A DNA stretch of 64,000 nt from CAZBLK01 sp964492715 (lineage in GTDB: Bacteria > Bacillota > Clostridia > Lachnospirales > WRBF01), in contig CAZBLK010000002.1 in NCBI GenBank assembly GCA_964492715.1, forward strand, positions 62,001 through 126,000, given 5' to 3'. Both the position numbers and the translations under genes were made by a program. Numbering within the stretch: the first letter of the stretch is position 1; each line of letters begins with the position of its first letter. The notes below the pieces were generated by a model. It was not told the DNA's origin and made no database searches. It worked only from the letters and a program-made list of their open reading frames with translations. Below, piece by piece: positions 51,960 to 60,583 of the stretch.

Positions 51960-53291
51960 TTAAGCAAAGAACAGCTTGAAAAGGAACAAAATTGAAATAA
52001 CAATCATTACAACACTTACGTCCTTTTGTTTGCCAACTAAAAGCTTTAATACAACATAACTTAAAACGCCGAAAACAAGCCCTTCTGAAATGCTGTATGT
52101 TAAAGGCATCATTATAATTGCCATAAAGGCTGGGAAGCCTTCGGAAAAGTCTGAAAAGTCAATTTTTTTAACAGACTCAATCATAAATAGCCCAACAATT
52201 ATAAGAGCAGGCGCAGTTGCAAAAGCTGGAATTGCAAAGAAAATTGGTGAAAAAATAAGTGCTACTGCAAAGAGAGCCGCCGTAACAAGTGATGAAAGCC
52301 CTGTTCTTCCGCCTTCGGCAACACCTGCTGCACTTTCAACAAAAGTTGTAACTGTTGATGTACCTACAACAGCACCAAACGTTGTGCCGACAGCGTCTGC
52401 AAGAAGTGCTTGTTTAAGCCTTGGAAGCTTGCCATTTTTATCAAGGAAGCCTGCTTTTTCTGAAACGCCGATAAGTGTACCAATTGTGTCAAACACGTCT
52501 ACAAAAAGGAAGGTGAAAACCAAAGTGATAAATGTCCAAATGTTAAAGTTTTCTATTTGAGAAGAAAATGCAACAAAGATGTTGTCGGTTGTGGCTGGAG
52601 GTAAAGAAACTATTGAAGAAGGGATAAGAGAAAACGCACCAGCATCTGGGTTTACAACGTAAAGCCCTGTAAGCTGGCAAACAATGCCTATAATGTAAGT
52701 AATAATAATTCCCCAGAACAAAGCACCTTTAACCTTTTTAATCAAAAGCACCATTGTAATAATTATGCCAACCATTGCAAGAATTGTAGTAATGCTTTTT
52801 ACGTCGCCAAGCGCAACTGAAGTTGCTTCGTTAGAAACGACAAGCCCTGCATTTTTAAGCCCGATAAACGCAATGAACAGCCCAATCCCTACGCTTACTG
52901 CGTACTTCAAGTTTTTTGGAATGCTGTCAAAAATTGCTTCACGCACGTTTACAAGTGACATTAAAATAAAAATGACACCTTCAGTGAATACCGCTAAAAG
53001 TGCCATTTGCCAACCGTATGTAAGTGCTACAGAAAATGTGAAAAACGCATTAAGCCCCATGCCTGGTGCAAGTGCAAACGGATAGTTTGCAATAAGTGCC
53101 ATTGTCAAGGTTGCAACGACAGACGCAAGAGCAGTTGCAGTAAACACAGAGCCCCAGTCCATTCCGCTTGCTGACAGCATGTTTGGGTTTACTATAAGGA
53201 TATACGCCATTGTCATAAACGTAGTAAGCCCTGCGTAAACCTCGGTGGAAACAGTTGTTTTGTTTTCCTTCAGCTTAAAAAACTTTTCCAT
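51960..53291 (-). CDS. NCS2-type purine permease (AzgA/AdeQ-like)
   Basis: A 443-residue membrane transporter with about 12-14 transmembrane segments of the AzgA-like adenine/guanine/hypoxanthine permease branch. Diagnostic motifs are the early TFMTMAYILIVNP, the APGMGLNAFF loop, and the GTSTVTTFVESAAGVAEGG segment. It is the first gene of an operon with 8-oxoguanine deaminase and adenine deaminase, so nucleobase import for catabolism is likely. GGGAGGAATAGCA precedes the ATG. Confidence 0.9.
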   Translation of the reverse strand: MEKFFKLKENKTTVSTEVYAGLTTFMTMAYILIVNPNMLSASGMDWGSVFTATALASVVATLTMALIANYPFALAPGMGLNAFFTFSVALTYGWQMALLAVFTEGVIFILMSLVNVREAIFDSIPKNLKYAVSVGIGLFIAFIGLKNAGLVVSNEATSVALGDVKSITTILAMVGIIITMVLLIKKVKGALFWGIIITYIIGIVCQLTGLYVVNPDAGAFSLIPSSIVSLPPATTDNIFVAFSSQIENFNIWTFITLVFTFLFVDVFDTIGTLIGVSEKAGFLDKNGKLPRLKQALLADAVGTTFGAVVGTSTVTTFVESAAGVAEGGRTGLSSLVTAALFAVALIFSPIFFAIPAFATAPALIIVGLFMIESVKKIDFSDFSEGFPAFMAIIMMPLTYSISEGLVFGVLSYVVLKLLVGKQKDVSVVMIVISILFLFKLFFA

Positions 53292-53319
53292 TGCTATTCC
53301 TCCCTAAAATATTCAACGT

Positions 53320-53403
53320 GAATTTGAAATTTAAAAGCCTTTAAAATTTAGTCCGTAGAACTTAGTCCATAAAACTTTCTAAAAGGCTTTAGCTTCAAAA
53401 TTC
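53320..53403. promoter_or_regulatory. Long stem-loop in the purine-permease leader
   Basis: Imperfect arms built on GAATTT..GAAATT and AAAGCCTTT/AAAGGCTTT enclose two GTCC-containing direct repeats (TTAGTCCGTAGAAC, TTAGTCCATAAAAC). In the operon mRNA it ends about 30 bases before the start codon. It does not match the purine riboswitch core I know. It may be a mobile foldback element or an uncharacterised leader. Confidence 0.5.
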
Positions 53404-53428
53404 AAATGAGATGAAAAGTTACACCAAT

Positions 53429-53457
53429 AAAATAATGGATTAAACTTAATTTGTCAA
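53429..53457 (-). promoter_or_regulatory. Promoter of the permease-deaminase operon
   Basis: TTGACA (53452-53457), 17-base spacer and TATTTT (53429-53434) on the minus strand. It gives a leader of roughly 130 bases containing the stem-loop. Confidence 0.65.
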
Positions 53458-53589
53458 TTACCAATTTCGGTAGTAAAGGAGTGGTGCTTGAATAGCTGAT
53501 GTTCCAAGTTAGAAATTATGCATAATTATACAATGTCAAATTATAAGTATTTAACAAATGGATTTAATGTTTAGATGTCAAGGTTCGGA

Positions 53590-53612
53590 AAAAATTACAA
53601 TTAGGATTGTAT
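53590..53612 (-). terminator. Probable terminator of the xanthine dehydrogenase operon
   Basis: TACAAT/ATTGTA stem followed on the minus strand by ATTTTTT, 34 bases after the iron-sulfur subunit stop. The stem is AT-rich, so strength is uncertain. The rest of 53458-53589 shows nothing recognisable. Confidence 0.5.
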
Positions 53613-53645
53613 AAATTTTTGCTTTTTTGTACATATAAGTCGAAA

Positions 53646-54110
53646 TTAGGCGTCGTTTACACACTTTTCCACTGCATTTAAAATGTTTTCATACCCTGTA
53701 CAGCGGCACAAGTGTCCAGAAATAAGCACTTTAAGCTCGTCACGGCTATACTTTTTGCCTGTGCCGACAATTTCAACGGCTGTTAAAATTAAACCAGGGG
53801 TACAAAAGCCACATTGCACGGCTGCTTCTTCGATAAACGCTTTTTGAACACGGTTCAATTCTCCGTCTTCCGAAAGAAGCCCTTCCACTGTTAAAATGTT
53901 TTTTCCTTCTGCCCAAACAGCCAAGTATATGCACGAATTAAAGCCTTTTCCGTTAATCAAAACGGTACATGCGCCACACTCGCCAACTTCACAGCCTTTT
54001 TTCACGCTTGTTAAAAACAGCCTGTTTCTAAGCATGTCGGAAAGCGATTCCCTTTCGTCAACGGCAACAGTTACGTTTTTGCCGTTTACCACACAATTAA
54101 TTGTTTTCAT
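53646..54110 (-). CDS. xdhC: Xanthine dehydrogenase-type [2Fe-2S] subunit
   Basis: Small electron-transfer subunit of a molybdenum hydroxylase, 154 residues. The plant-ferredoxin-like cluster is CEVGECGAC and the second cluster uses CGFCTPG and CRCTGY. A longer frame continues into the upstream gene. The ATG at 54110 (MKTINCVVNGK) has GGAGGTGG upstream and overlaps the FAD-subunit gene by 14 bases, giving the standard length. The symbol follows the E. coli XdhABC naming. Confidence 0.92.
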   Translation of the reverse strand: MKTINCVVNGKNVTVAVDERESLSDMLRNRLFLTSVKKGCEVGECGACTVLINGKGFNSCIYLAVWAEGKNILTVEGLLSEDGELNRVQKAFIEEAAVQCGFCTPGLILTAVEIVGTGKKYSRDELKVLISGHLCRCTGYENILNAVEKCVNDA

Positions 54111-55002
54111 GGGCGTCGCCACCTCCGTTTTTAATTGCCTGTACAAAGGCTCTTTTTGAAATTTCTGAAGCAATTTGCAACCGAAATTCTTTTGATGCAC
54201 GCCATGACGTTCTTGGGTTAATTTCTTCGGTAACGCCTTTTGAAATTGTGGAAAGAAGCTCTCTTGTAACTTGTTTGCCAATTAAAGCTTCTTCGGTTTT
54301 CTTGCACCGCATTGGAACAGGGGCGGCTGTGCCGAACGAAATTCTTAAATCGGAAATTACGTTTTTCGTTTCGTCAAGCTTACACAAAACACAGCAAGCC
54401 AAAGTTGCAATGTCCATTGCGTTACGCATTGCGTACTTTATGTAGTGTCCGCTAAAGCCTTCGTAGTCAGCTTTTTTAATTTTTAGTGCAGTTACTACGT
54501 CGCCTGTTTTTAAGTTTACTTTTCCTGCACTAATGTAAAAGTCGGAAAGGGGCATTTCCTTTTTGCCGTCTGCACCCATTATTTCAACAGTTGCGTTTAA
54601 CGCAAGAAGCGTTGCGCCAGAATCTGCGCTTGTTACACCGTTTGAAACGTTTCCGCCAATTGTGCCAATGTTTCTAACTTGCGGCCCTCCAACTTGGCTT
54701 ACAGCCTGTGCCAAAACAGGAATGTGTTTAAGAACAATTTCGTTTTCGGCTACATCAGTAAAGCTGGTTAGTGCGCCAATTGTAATTGTTCCGTTTTCGT
54801 CACTATCTTCTTCAATCGAAACACCACGAAGCTCATCAAGCCCAAAAATGCTAACAAGCGAAACACCAGCAAGCCTGCCTTCACGTACTTGTATTAGCAC
54901 GTCGCTTCCGCCAGCGATAATTTTTGCCTGAGGGTCTTTTACCAAAGCGTTTACGGCGTCTTGCACTGATGTTGCTTCGTAAACCGATTTAATGTCATAC
55001 AT
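54097..55002 (-). CDS. xdhB: Xanthine dehydrogenase-type FAD subunit
   Basis: FAD-binding subunit of a molybdenum hydroxylase, 301 residues. Typical features are IIAGGSDVLIQ (FAD pyrophosphate site), VGGPQVRNIGTIGGNVSN and a C-terminal CO_deh_flav domain. The ATG at 55002 follows AGGAGG and overlaps the molybdopterin-subunit gene by 8 bases. It passes electrons from the Fe-S subunit to NAD+ or another acceptor. Confidence 0.93.
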   Translation of the reverse strand: MYDIKSVYEATSVQDAVNALVKDPQAKIIAGGSDVLIQVREGRLAGVSLVSIFGLDELRGVSIEEDSDENGTITIGALTSFTDVAENEIVLKHIPVLAQAVSQVGGPQVRNIGTIGGNVSNGVTSADSGATLLALNATVEIMGADGKKEMPLSDFYISAGKVNLKTGDVVTALKIKKADYEGFSGHYIKYAMRNAMDIATLACCVLCKLDETKNVISDLRISFGTAAPVPMRCKKTEEALIGKQVTRELLSTISKGVTEEINPRTSWRASKEFRLQIASEISKRAFVQAIKNGGGDAHENN

Positions 55003-57286
55003 GCAAAACACCTCCTGCTACAAGCTTTTCAAAAACGTTTTGCGGCGAAAGCGGAATTTTTTCAAACGCTACGCCTGTTGCGTTTAAAACGGCGTTTCTA
55101 ATTGCCGCCGCTTGTGGAATTGTTGGTGGCTCGCCAAGAGACTTGTTGCCGTAAGGGCCTGTTGGGTCGTAAAGCTCGACAAAGTCGGCATTTAACGTTG
55201 GTGTGTCAAGGCTTGTTGGCAGCTTGTAGTCAAGCAAGTTGTTGTTTAGCGGCTTGCCTTTGTCGTCAAAAAGCATTGCTTCGGAAAGGGCGTAGCCTAA
55301 GCCCATGCTCATTCCGCCGTGAACTTGTGCCTCGGCAAGCTTTGGGTTTAAAAGCCGTCCGCTGTCGTGGACGTTTATTATGTTTACAATGTTTACTTTG
55401 CAAAGAGGAACGTCAACTTCAACTTCGGCAAAGCAAACGCCTGTTGAAAGCGTGTTTGTTTCGCAAAGGTTTGAAACCTCGGCTGTTATGTGCCTGCCGT
55501 TTTCGGTGTTGTAAAATGACTCCATTGCTAAATCTTCCAGAGAAATTAACGGCTTTTGCGTTTGCTTAACAATTAATTCTGCGTTTGAAATGTCAAGCAA
55601 ATAAGGCTCGTAACCTGTTAAAACTTTTGCATAGTCGAGTATTTTTTGCTTTAAAAGCTCGGCTGTTTTTCTTAACGCCATGCCGCTGACGTATGACTGG
55701 CGTGAGGCGTATGCGCCTGTGTCAAACGGCGTTACATCAGTGTCTTGTGTAGAAATTAGGTGCACATTTTCAATTGGAATGCCAAGCGTTTCAGACGCCA
55801 TTTGTGAAAACACAGTGTCTGCACCTTGCCCAATTTCCGTTGCGCCAAGCTGAACTTGCACAGAGCCGTCTTGGTTTAAAACAATTCGGCAGCAAGCGTG
55901 TTCAAGGCTAATTGGGTGTATACCAGTTTTGTAAGTGAACAATGCCATTCCTACGCCACGAAGTTTTTCACCTTGTTTTTCTACATTGTCACTAGCACGC
56001 TTTTCGTCCCAGCCTATAAACTTTTTACCTTTTGCAATGCACTCACGAAGCCCGTTTGTGTGGCTTTTTATCGGTGGGGCTAAAGGGTCGAAGTACCCTT
56101 CTTCGATTGCATTTTTCAACCTAAGCTCTACAGGGTCTATGCCAAGCTTTTTTGCAATGTCATCAACGTGGCTTTCCACAGCAAAAACTACTTGTGGAAT
56201 TCCGTACCCACGCATTGCGCCTGCTGACGGTAGGTTTGTATAAACGGTGTAAGCTTCGCACGCTGTAGCATCTGCGTAGTAGCAGTCACGGAAAGCGGCT
56301 GTTGCGTTTGCAACAATTGAATGACCGTGTGAAGCGTAGCCGCCTTGGTTAGAGTACGCTGTCATTTTCCGTGCAACAAACTTGCCGTCTTTTGTAACTG
56401 CTGTCATTAAGTTAAACTTAATTGCATGGCGTGTGCGTGTGCTAACAAAAGTTTCTTCCCTTGAAATGGCAAGCTTTACGCAACGTCCACCAACTTGCGT
56501 TGACAAAAAGGCGTTAAGCGGCTCGTAAAGAACTTCTTGCTTGTTGCCAAAGCCGCCGCCAATGTAAGGCTTAATTACCCGAACTTTGCCCCACTTTATG
56601 CCAAGCGCCTGGCCAACGACACGCCGCACAATGTGCGGAATTTGCGTTGACGAAACTACAACGACACGCCCGTTTTCCATGTAGGCGTAAGAAATTGGCG
56701 GTTCAATGTGACAGTGCTGAACAATTTGCGTTTCAAAGCTTCCTTCCACAACAACTAAACCGTCCTGTTTGACGGCTTCGTCAAAGTTGCCAAGCTCAAA
56801 AGATGAGTGTGCCAAAATGTTACGCTCGTACCCTTCGTGGATTAACGGCTTGCCCTCCTGCATTGCTTGTTCAACCGAAAGAAGCGGTTCGTATTCTTCG
56901 TAGCAAACTTTAATTAAGGATAAAGCTTTTAATGCCGCCACTTCGTCTGTTGCAACTACGGCCGCAATGTCGTCGCCGTAGTATCGGACATTTGTGTTCA
57001 AAAGCTTTCTGTCGGCTACGTCTTGGTGCGCCTTGTCAGTTGACCACGGGTGGCCTGCCGTTGGAAAAGTGATGTCTGGGACGTCAAAGCACGTCACAAT
57101 TTTCACTACACCTTCAACCTTTTTAGCTTCTTCTGTGTCAATTTGCAAAACTTTACCGTGTGCAATTTTGCTGTGCAAAACTTTTGCAACCAGCATTTCG
57201 CCGTGGAAAAAATCGTCTGTGTATTTTGCTTTGCCTGTTACTTTTAGCTCGGCATCTACACGGTTCACAGATTTTCCTACGCTCAT
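54995..57286 (-). CDS. xdhA: Xanthine dehydrogenase-type molybdopterin subunit
   Basis: Catalytic subunit of 763 residues binding the molybdenum cofactor. Domain order is the a/b hammerhead (about 15-125), then the two Mo-binding domains. Signatures are YIGGGFGNKQE, AMRGYGIPQ, TEIGQGADTVF and the catalytic-glutamate loop KSLGEPPTIPQAAA. With xdhB and xdhC it makes a hetero-trimeric purine hydroxylase (xanthine, hypoxanthine or a related substrate). Exact substrate and whether it needs selenium cannot be read from sequence. Confidence 0.92.
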   Translation of the reverse strand: MSVGKSVNRVDAELKVTGKAKYTDDFFHGEMLVAKVLHSKIAHGKVLQIDTEEAKKVEGVVKIVTCFDVPDITFPTAGHPWSTDKAHQDVADRKLLNTNVRYYGDDIAAVVATDEVAALKALSLIKVCYEEYEPLLSVEQAMQEGKPLIHEGYERNILAHSSFELGNFDEAVKQDGLVVVEGSFETQIVQHCHIEPPISYAYMENGRVVVVSSTQIPHIVRRVVGQALGIKWGKVRVIKPYIGGGFGNKQEVLYEPLNAFLSTQVGGRCVKLAISREETFVSTRTRHAIKFNLMTAVTKDGKFVARKMTAYSNQGGYASHGHSIVANATAAFRDCYYADATACEAYTVYTNLPSAGAMRGYGIPQVVFAVESHVDDIAKKLGIDPVELRLKNAIEEGYFDPLAPPIKSHTNGLRECIAKGKKFIGWDEKRASDNVEKQGEKLRGVGMALFTYKTGIHPISLEHACCRIVLNQDGSVQVQLGATEIGQGADTVFSQMASETLGIPIENVHLISTQDTDVTPFDTGAYASRQSYVSGMALRKTAELLKQKILDYAKVLTGYEPYLLDISNAELIVKQTQKPLISLEDLAMESFYNTENGRHITAEVSNLCETNTLSTGVCFAEVEVDVPLCKVNIVNIINVHDSGRLLNPKLAEAQVHGGMSMGLGYALSEAMLFDDKGKPLNNNLLDYKLPTSLDTPTLNADFVELYDPTGPYGNKSLGEPPTIPQAAAIRNAVLNATGVAFEKIPLSPQNVFEKLVAGGVLHV

Positions 57287-57309
57287 GCGTTCACCTCCTA
57301 GGGGAGAGG

Positions 57310-57912
57310 TTAGCTTTTTAATAATTCTCCCTCAATAATTAAAAAATCATCTTGACTGTCTACGTCAAGCATTTCGACCCTGCTATCAGCTTCGCATAAA
57401 ATAAGCCTATCTGCATTTTTGGAAGCTACATAACCCCCGCCCTTATTACGGTCGAGACCCTTTAAATCATCTTTAAAAAGGTTTGGGAAAATTATTGGGT
57501 TGCCACGGACGCCGCAGAAGCTTTGCGCCACAATGTTTTGCGGATTGTTGTAAAACGTTTGTATAAGCCGTTTAACAGAGCTTTTTTTGCGCAGCGGCTG
57601 GTCGCAAACTGAAAACATGTAGCCGTCTGCTTCGCCCACAAAATCAAGCCCTGCTTTTATGCTTGTGTTTATCCCTTCTTTGTAATTTTTGTTAAACACT
57701 GTTTTAATGCCGTACTCGTTTGCAATTTTTAAAACGTCTTCGTCGTGTGCAACAAGCACAGTTTGGTTTAGCATTTCAAGGGGAAGTGCTTCGATTGTAT
57801 AGCACAATAGGGGCTTGCCTAAAAGCGGCGTCAAAAGCTTGTTTGCACCAAAACGGCTAGAAGCACCTGCTGCTAAAAGTATGCAGTTTATAGTTATTTC
57901 TTTAGTTTCCAT
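57310..57912 (-). CDS. mocA: Molybdenum cofactor cytidylyltransferase-like (MocA/YgfJ)
   Basis: Nucleotidyltransferase that attaches CMP to molybdopterin to form the MCD cofactor used by xanthine dehydrogenase-family enzymes. The 200-residue protein has the NTP-binding start LLAAGASSRFGANKLL and the metal-site region MFSVCDQPL. It overlaps the end of the fused xanthine dehydrogenase gene by 19 bases and lies 23 bases before xdhA, between its two client enzymes. Confidence 0.9.
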   Translation of the reverse strand: METKEITINCILLAAGASSRFGANKLLTPLLGKPLLCYTIEALPLEMLNQTVLVAHDEDVLKIANEYGIKTVFNKNYKEGINTSIKAGLDFVGEADGYMFSVCDQPLRKKSSVKRLIQTFYNNPQNIVAQSFCGVRGNPIIFPNLFKDDLKGLDRNKGGGYVASKNADRLILCEADSRVEMLDVDSQDDFLIIEGELLKS

Positions 57913-60494
57913 AGTTGTAGTTCATTCTTCTTTTCTGTTTTTTTAATTTGTAAAGGAAGCTTTGTTCGGAAAATTCCGTCAAAGCTGTAGTATGCGCCTT
58001 GAATTGCTGGCGCAGTTGGAATTGACGCAATTTCGCCCACACCCTTTGCGCCGAACGCTTCTTCCGAAACATTTCCTTTTACCAAAATTGTTTCGACAGT
58101 AGGTGCTTTGTCGGCTCGCAAAAGCCCAAGAGTGCCAAACTTAGCTTGCGGCACGCCGTCTTTTAAAGGGAAGTTTTCTGTAAGCGCATAACCAGCAGAC
58201 ATTACAACGCCGCCTTCAATTTGCCCTTCGACAGAAACAGGGTTTATTGGTTGCCCAACGTCATGCGCCGCTACAATTTTTACAAGGTTTCCGCTGTCGT
58301 CAAGTATGGCGACTTGGGCAGCGTAGCCATATGCAACGTGGCTAACAGGGTTTTCTTTCTCTGTGCCGATTTTGTCAGTTTTTGGTGCGTATTCTCCAAA
58401 ATACTCGTTTCCTTCAAGGCTTGAAAGCGACTTTTCCACAAGGTCAAGCGCAAGCTTTTGTGCGGCAAAACGTGTTGCTTCGCCTGTAAAAAGTGTTTGG
58501 CGTGAAGCAGTGGTAACGCCGCTGTTCGGCGTTTTTTCCGTGTCTGGGTCGTGGATAATTATATCTTTTGGGGAAAGACCTGTTGCTTCGCACGTAATTT
58601 GAAGAAGAACGGTTTGCAGCCCTTGCCCAATGCACGCCGCACCAGATAAAACGTGAACTTTTCCACCTTCAACTTTAATTTTGCAACGCCCAACGTCTGG
58701 AACACCTACGCCAAGCCCAGAGTTTTTAATTCCGCAAGCAATTCCAGCAAATTTGTTTTGGTAGAACGCATCTTTTACGGCTTCTAAACATTGCACAAGC
58801 GCTGTTGAGCTGTCAGCAATTTGCCCATTTGGAAGCGTTTGCCCTGGACGAATTGCGTTCCTCATGCGAATTTCCCACGGCGAAATGCCAACCATTTCCG
58901 CCAACAAATTTAAGTTGCACTCTGTTGCAAACAAGCTTTGTGTCACGCCAAAGCCACGGAACGCACCTGCTGGTGGGTTGTTTGTGTAAACCGCCTTGCC
59001 GACAATTTCAATGTCGTGGTAGTTGTACGGCCCAGGGGCATGGGTGCAAGCCCTTTGCAAAACTGGGCCACCTAAAGAAGCATATGCACCTGTGTCGGAA
59101 ATTATTGTTGCTTTCATAGCTGTTAAAATTCCGTTTTCGTCACACGCCGTTGTAAATTCCATTTCCATGGCGTGGCGTTTTGGGTGGACGTTTATACTTT
59201 CTTGACGTGACAGCTTAAACTTCACTGGCTTGCCTGTTTTTTGTGCAAGCAGGGCAGAGTAGTGCTGAACCGACATGTCTTCTTTGCCTCCAAATCCGCC
59301 GCCTACGGTCATTGTTTTAACATGCACTTTTTCCGTAGGAAGCCCAAGCACCTCCACGCACTCGTGCTGTGTTTGGAACGCACTTTGGTCAGAGCAATAA
59401 ATTACAATTCCACCATCACTTTTTGGAACACTAACTGCACATTCAGGCTCTAAAAAAGCGTGTTCCGTGAAAGGTGTGCTATATCTTTTTGTTACGACAT
59501 ATTTACTGTTTTTTATTACATCTTCGGGGTTGCCACGCCTAAGCTTTTGCACAAAAAGGACGTTGCCGTCTTCGTGAAGAAGCGGTGCGCTTTTGTGCAA
59601 AGCATCTTTTGGTGAATTTATTACTGGTAGAACATTATATTCTATTTCTATAAGCTTTTTTGCCTGCTCTAAAATTTCTTTTGTTTCGGCAGCTATAAGC
59701 ACAATTCCGTCGCCTATATACCTTGTAACTTCGCCTTCACCAATTAAAACGTCCCAATCCTTTTTTAAATGGCCAATTTTTTTGGCAGCTGGCAAGTCTT
59801 TTGCTGTAATTACAGCGTGTACACCAGAAAGGCTTTCTGCTTTTTCTGTATTTATTTTTTTTATGTAAATTCTAGGGTAAGGTGGGTGAACAACTCCACC
59901 GTATAACATTCCATCAAAAAACAAATCGTCTGTATAAAAGGCTTCGCCCAAAGCTTTTTTAACGGCATCTACTCGTGGAATATTTTCGCCTATTCGCCCT
60001 GTAAAGTTTTCGCTTGGAATTTCTTCGTTTTCTCGAAAAATTTTTGCCGCAAGTTTAATTGCTTCGACAATTTTAATATACCCTGTGCAGCGACAAATGT
60101 TGCCTTTTATTGCCGTTTTAATTTGCTCATCAGAAATTTGGTTTTTTTCATGTTGCAAATTTTTATCCAGCAAAGCTTTTGCGCTTATAATCATTCCGGG
60201 GGTGCAAAAGCCGCATTGAACCGCACCGCATTTTGCAAAGGCATAGGAATAAACACTTTTTTCACGCTCGGTTAATCCTTCAAGCGTAACAATTGTTTTT
60301 CCGTCAACTTTGCCGGTTGTAGTAACACAAGCTTTTGTTGCTACGCCGTCAATTAAAAATAAGCAAGTTCCACATGCGCCTTCTTCACAGCCGTTTTTTA
60401 CTGATGTAAGGCGCAATTCATCACGCAGAAAGTGCAGGAGCTTTGTTTCTTTGTCAGTACAAACAACTTTTCCGTTTACTATAAAGCTTGACAT
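57894..60494 (-). CDS. Fused Fe-S/molybdopterin xanthine dehydrogenase, selenium-dependent type
   Basis: An 866-residue single-chain molybdenum hydroxylase combining an N-terminal two-cluster Fe-S domain (CEEGACGTC, CGFCTPGMI, CRCTGY; residues 1-150) with the full molybdopterin part (about 165-850; GGFGGKEDM, AFRGFGV, FGAKGVGE). This is the XdhD/selenium-dependent xanthine dehydrogenase layout without an FAD domain. Its cluster with yqeB, yqeC and an XdhC-like protein supports a labile-selenium cofactor. I chose the ATG at 60494 for its AAAGGTG site; the longer frame has none. Confidence 0.9.
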   Translation of the reverse strand: MSSFIVNGKVVCTDKETKLLHFLRDELRLTSVKNGCEEGACGTCLFLIDGVATKACVTTTGKVDGKTIVTLEGLTEREKSVYSYAFAKCGAVQCGFCTPGMIISAKALLDKNLQHEKNQISDEQIKTAIKGNICRCTGYIKIVEAIKLAAKIFRENEEIPSENFTGRIGENIPRVDAVKKALGEAFYTDDLFFDGMLYGGVVHPPYPRIYIKKINTEKAESLSGVHAVITAKDLPAAKKIGHLKKDWDVLIGEGEVTRYIGDGIVLIAAETKEILEQAKKLIEIEYNVLPVINSPKDALHKSAPLLHEDGNVLFVQKLRRGNPEDVIKNSKYVVTKRYSTPFTEHAFLEPECAVSVPKSDGGIVIYCSDQSAFQTQHECVEVLGLPTEKVHVKTMTVGGGFGGKEDMSVQHYSALLAQKTGKPVKFKLSRQESINVHPKRHAMEMEFTTACDENGILTAMKATIISDTGAYASLGGPVLQRACTHAPGPYNYHDIEIVGKAVYTNNPPAGAFRGFGVTQSLFATECNLNLLAEMVGISPWEIRMRNAIRPGQTLPNGQIADSSTALVQCLEAVKDAFYQNKFAGIACGIKNSGLGVGVPDVGRCKIKVEGGKVHVLSGAACIGQGLQTVLLQITCEATGLSPKDIIIHDPDTEKTPNSGVTTASRQTLFTGEATRFAAQKLALDLVEKSLSSLEGNEYFGEYAPKTDKIGTEKENPVSHVAYGYAAQVAILDDSGNLVKIVAAHDVGQPINPVSVEGQIEGGVVMSAGYALTENFPLKDGVPQAKFGTLGLLRADKAPTVETILVKGNVSEEAFGAKGVGEIASIPTAPAIQGAYYSFDGIFRTKLPLQIKKTEKKNELQLWKLKK

Positions 60495-60583
60495 AGCTTT
60501 CACCTTTTTTGTTTGACTTATTAAGTTTATTTTATTACATAATCTACAAAAAAACAAGCAAAAATTATAAATAATTAGTAAAA

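Noticed and set aside
53292..53420. Purine riboswitch before the permease
   Set aside because: The conserved purine aptamer junctions and loop sequences are not found; only an unclassified stem-loop is claimed.
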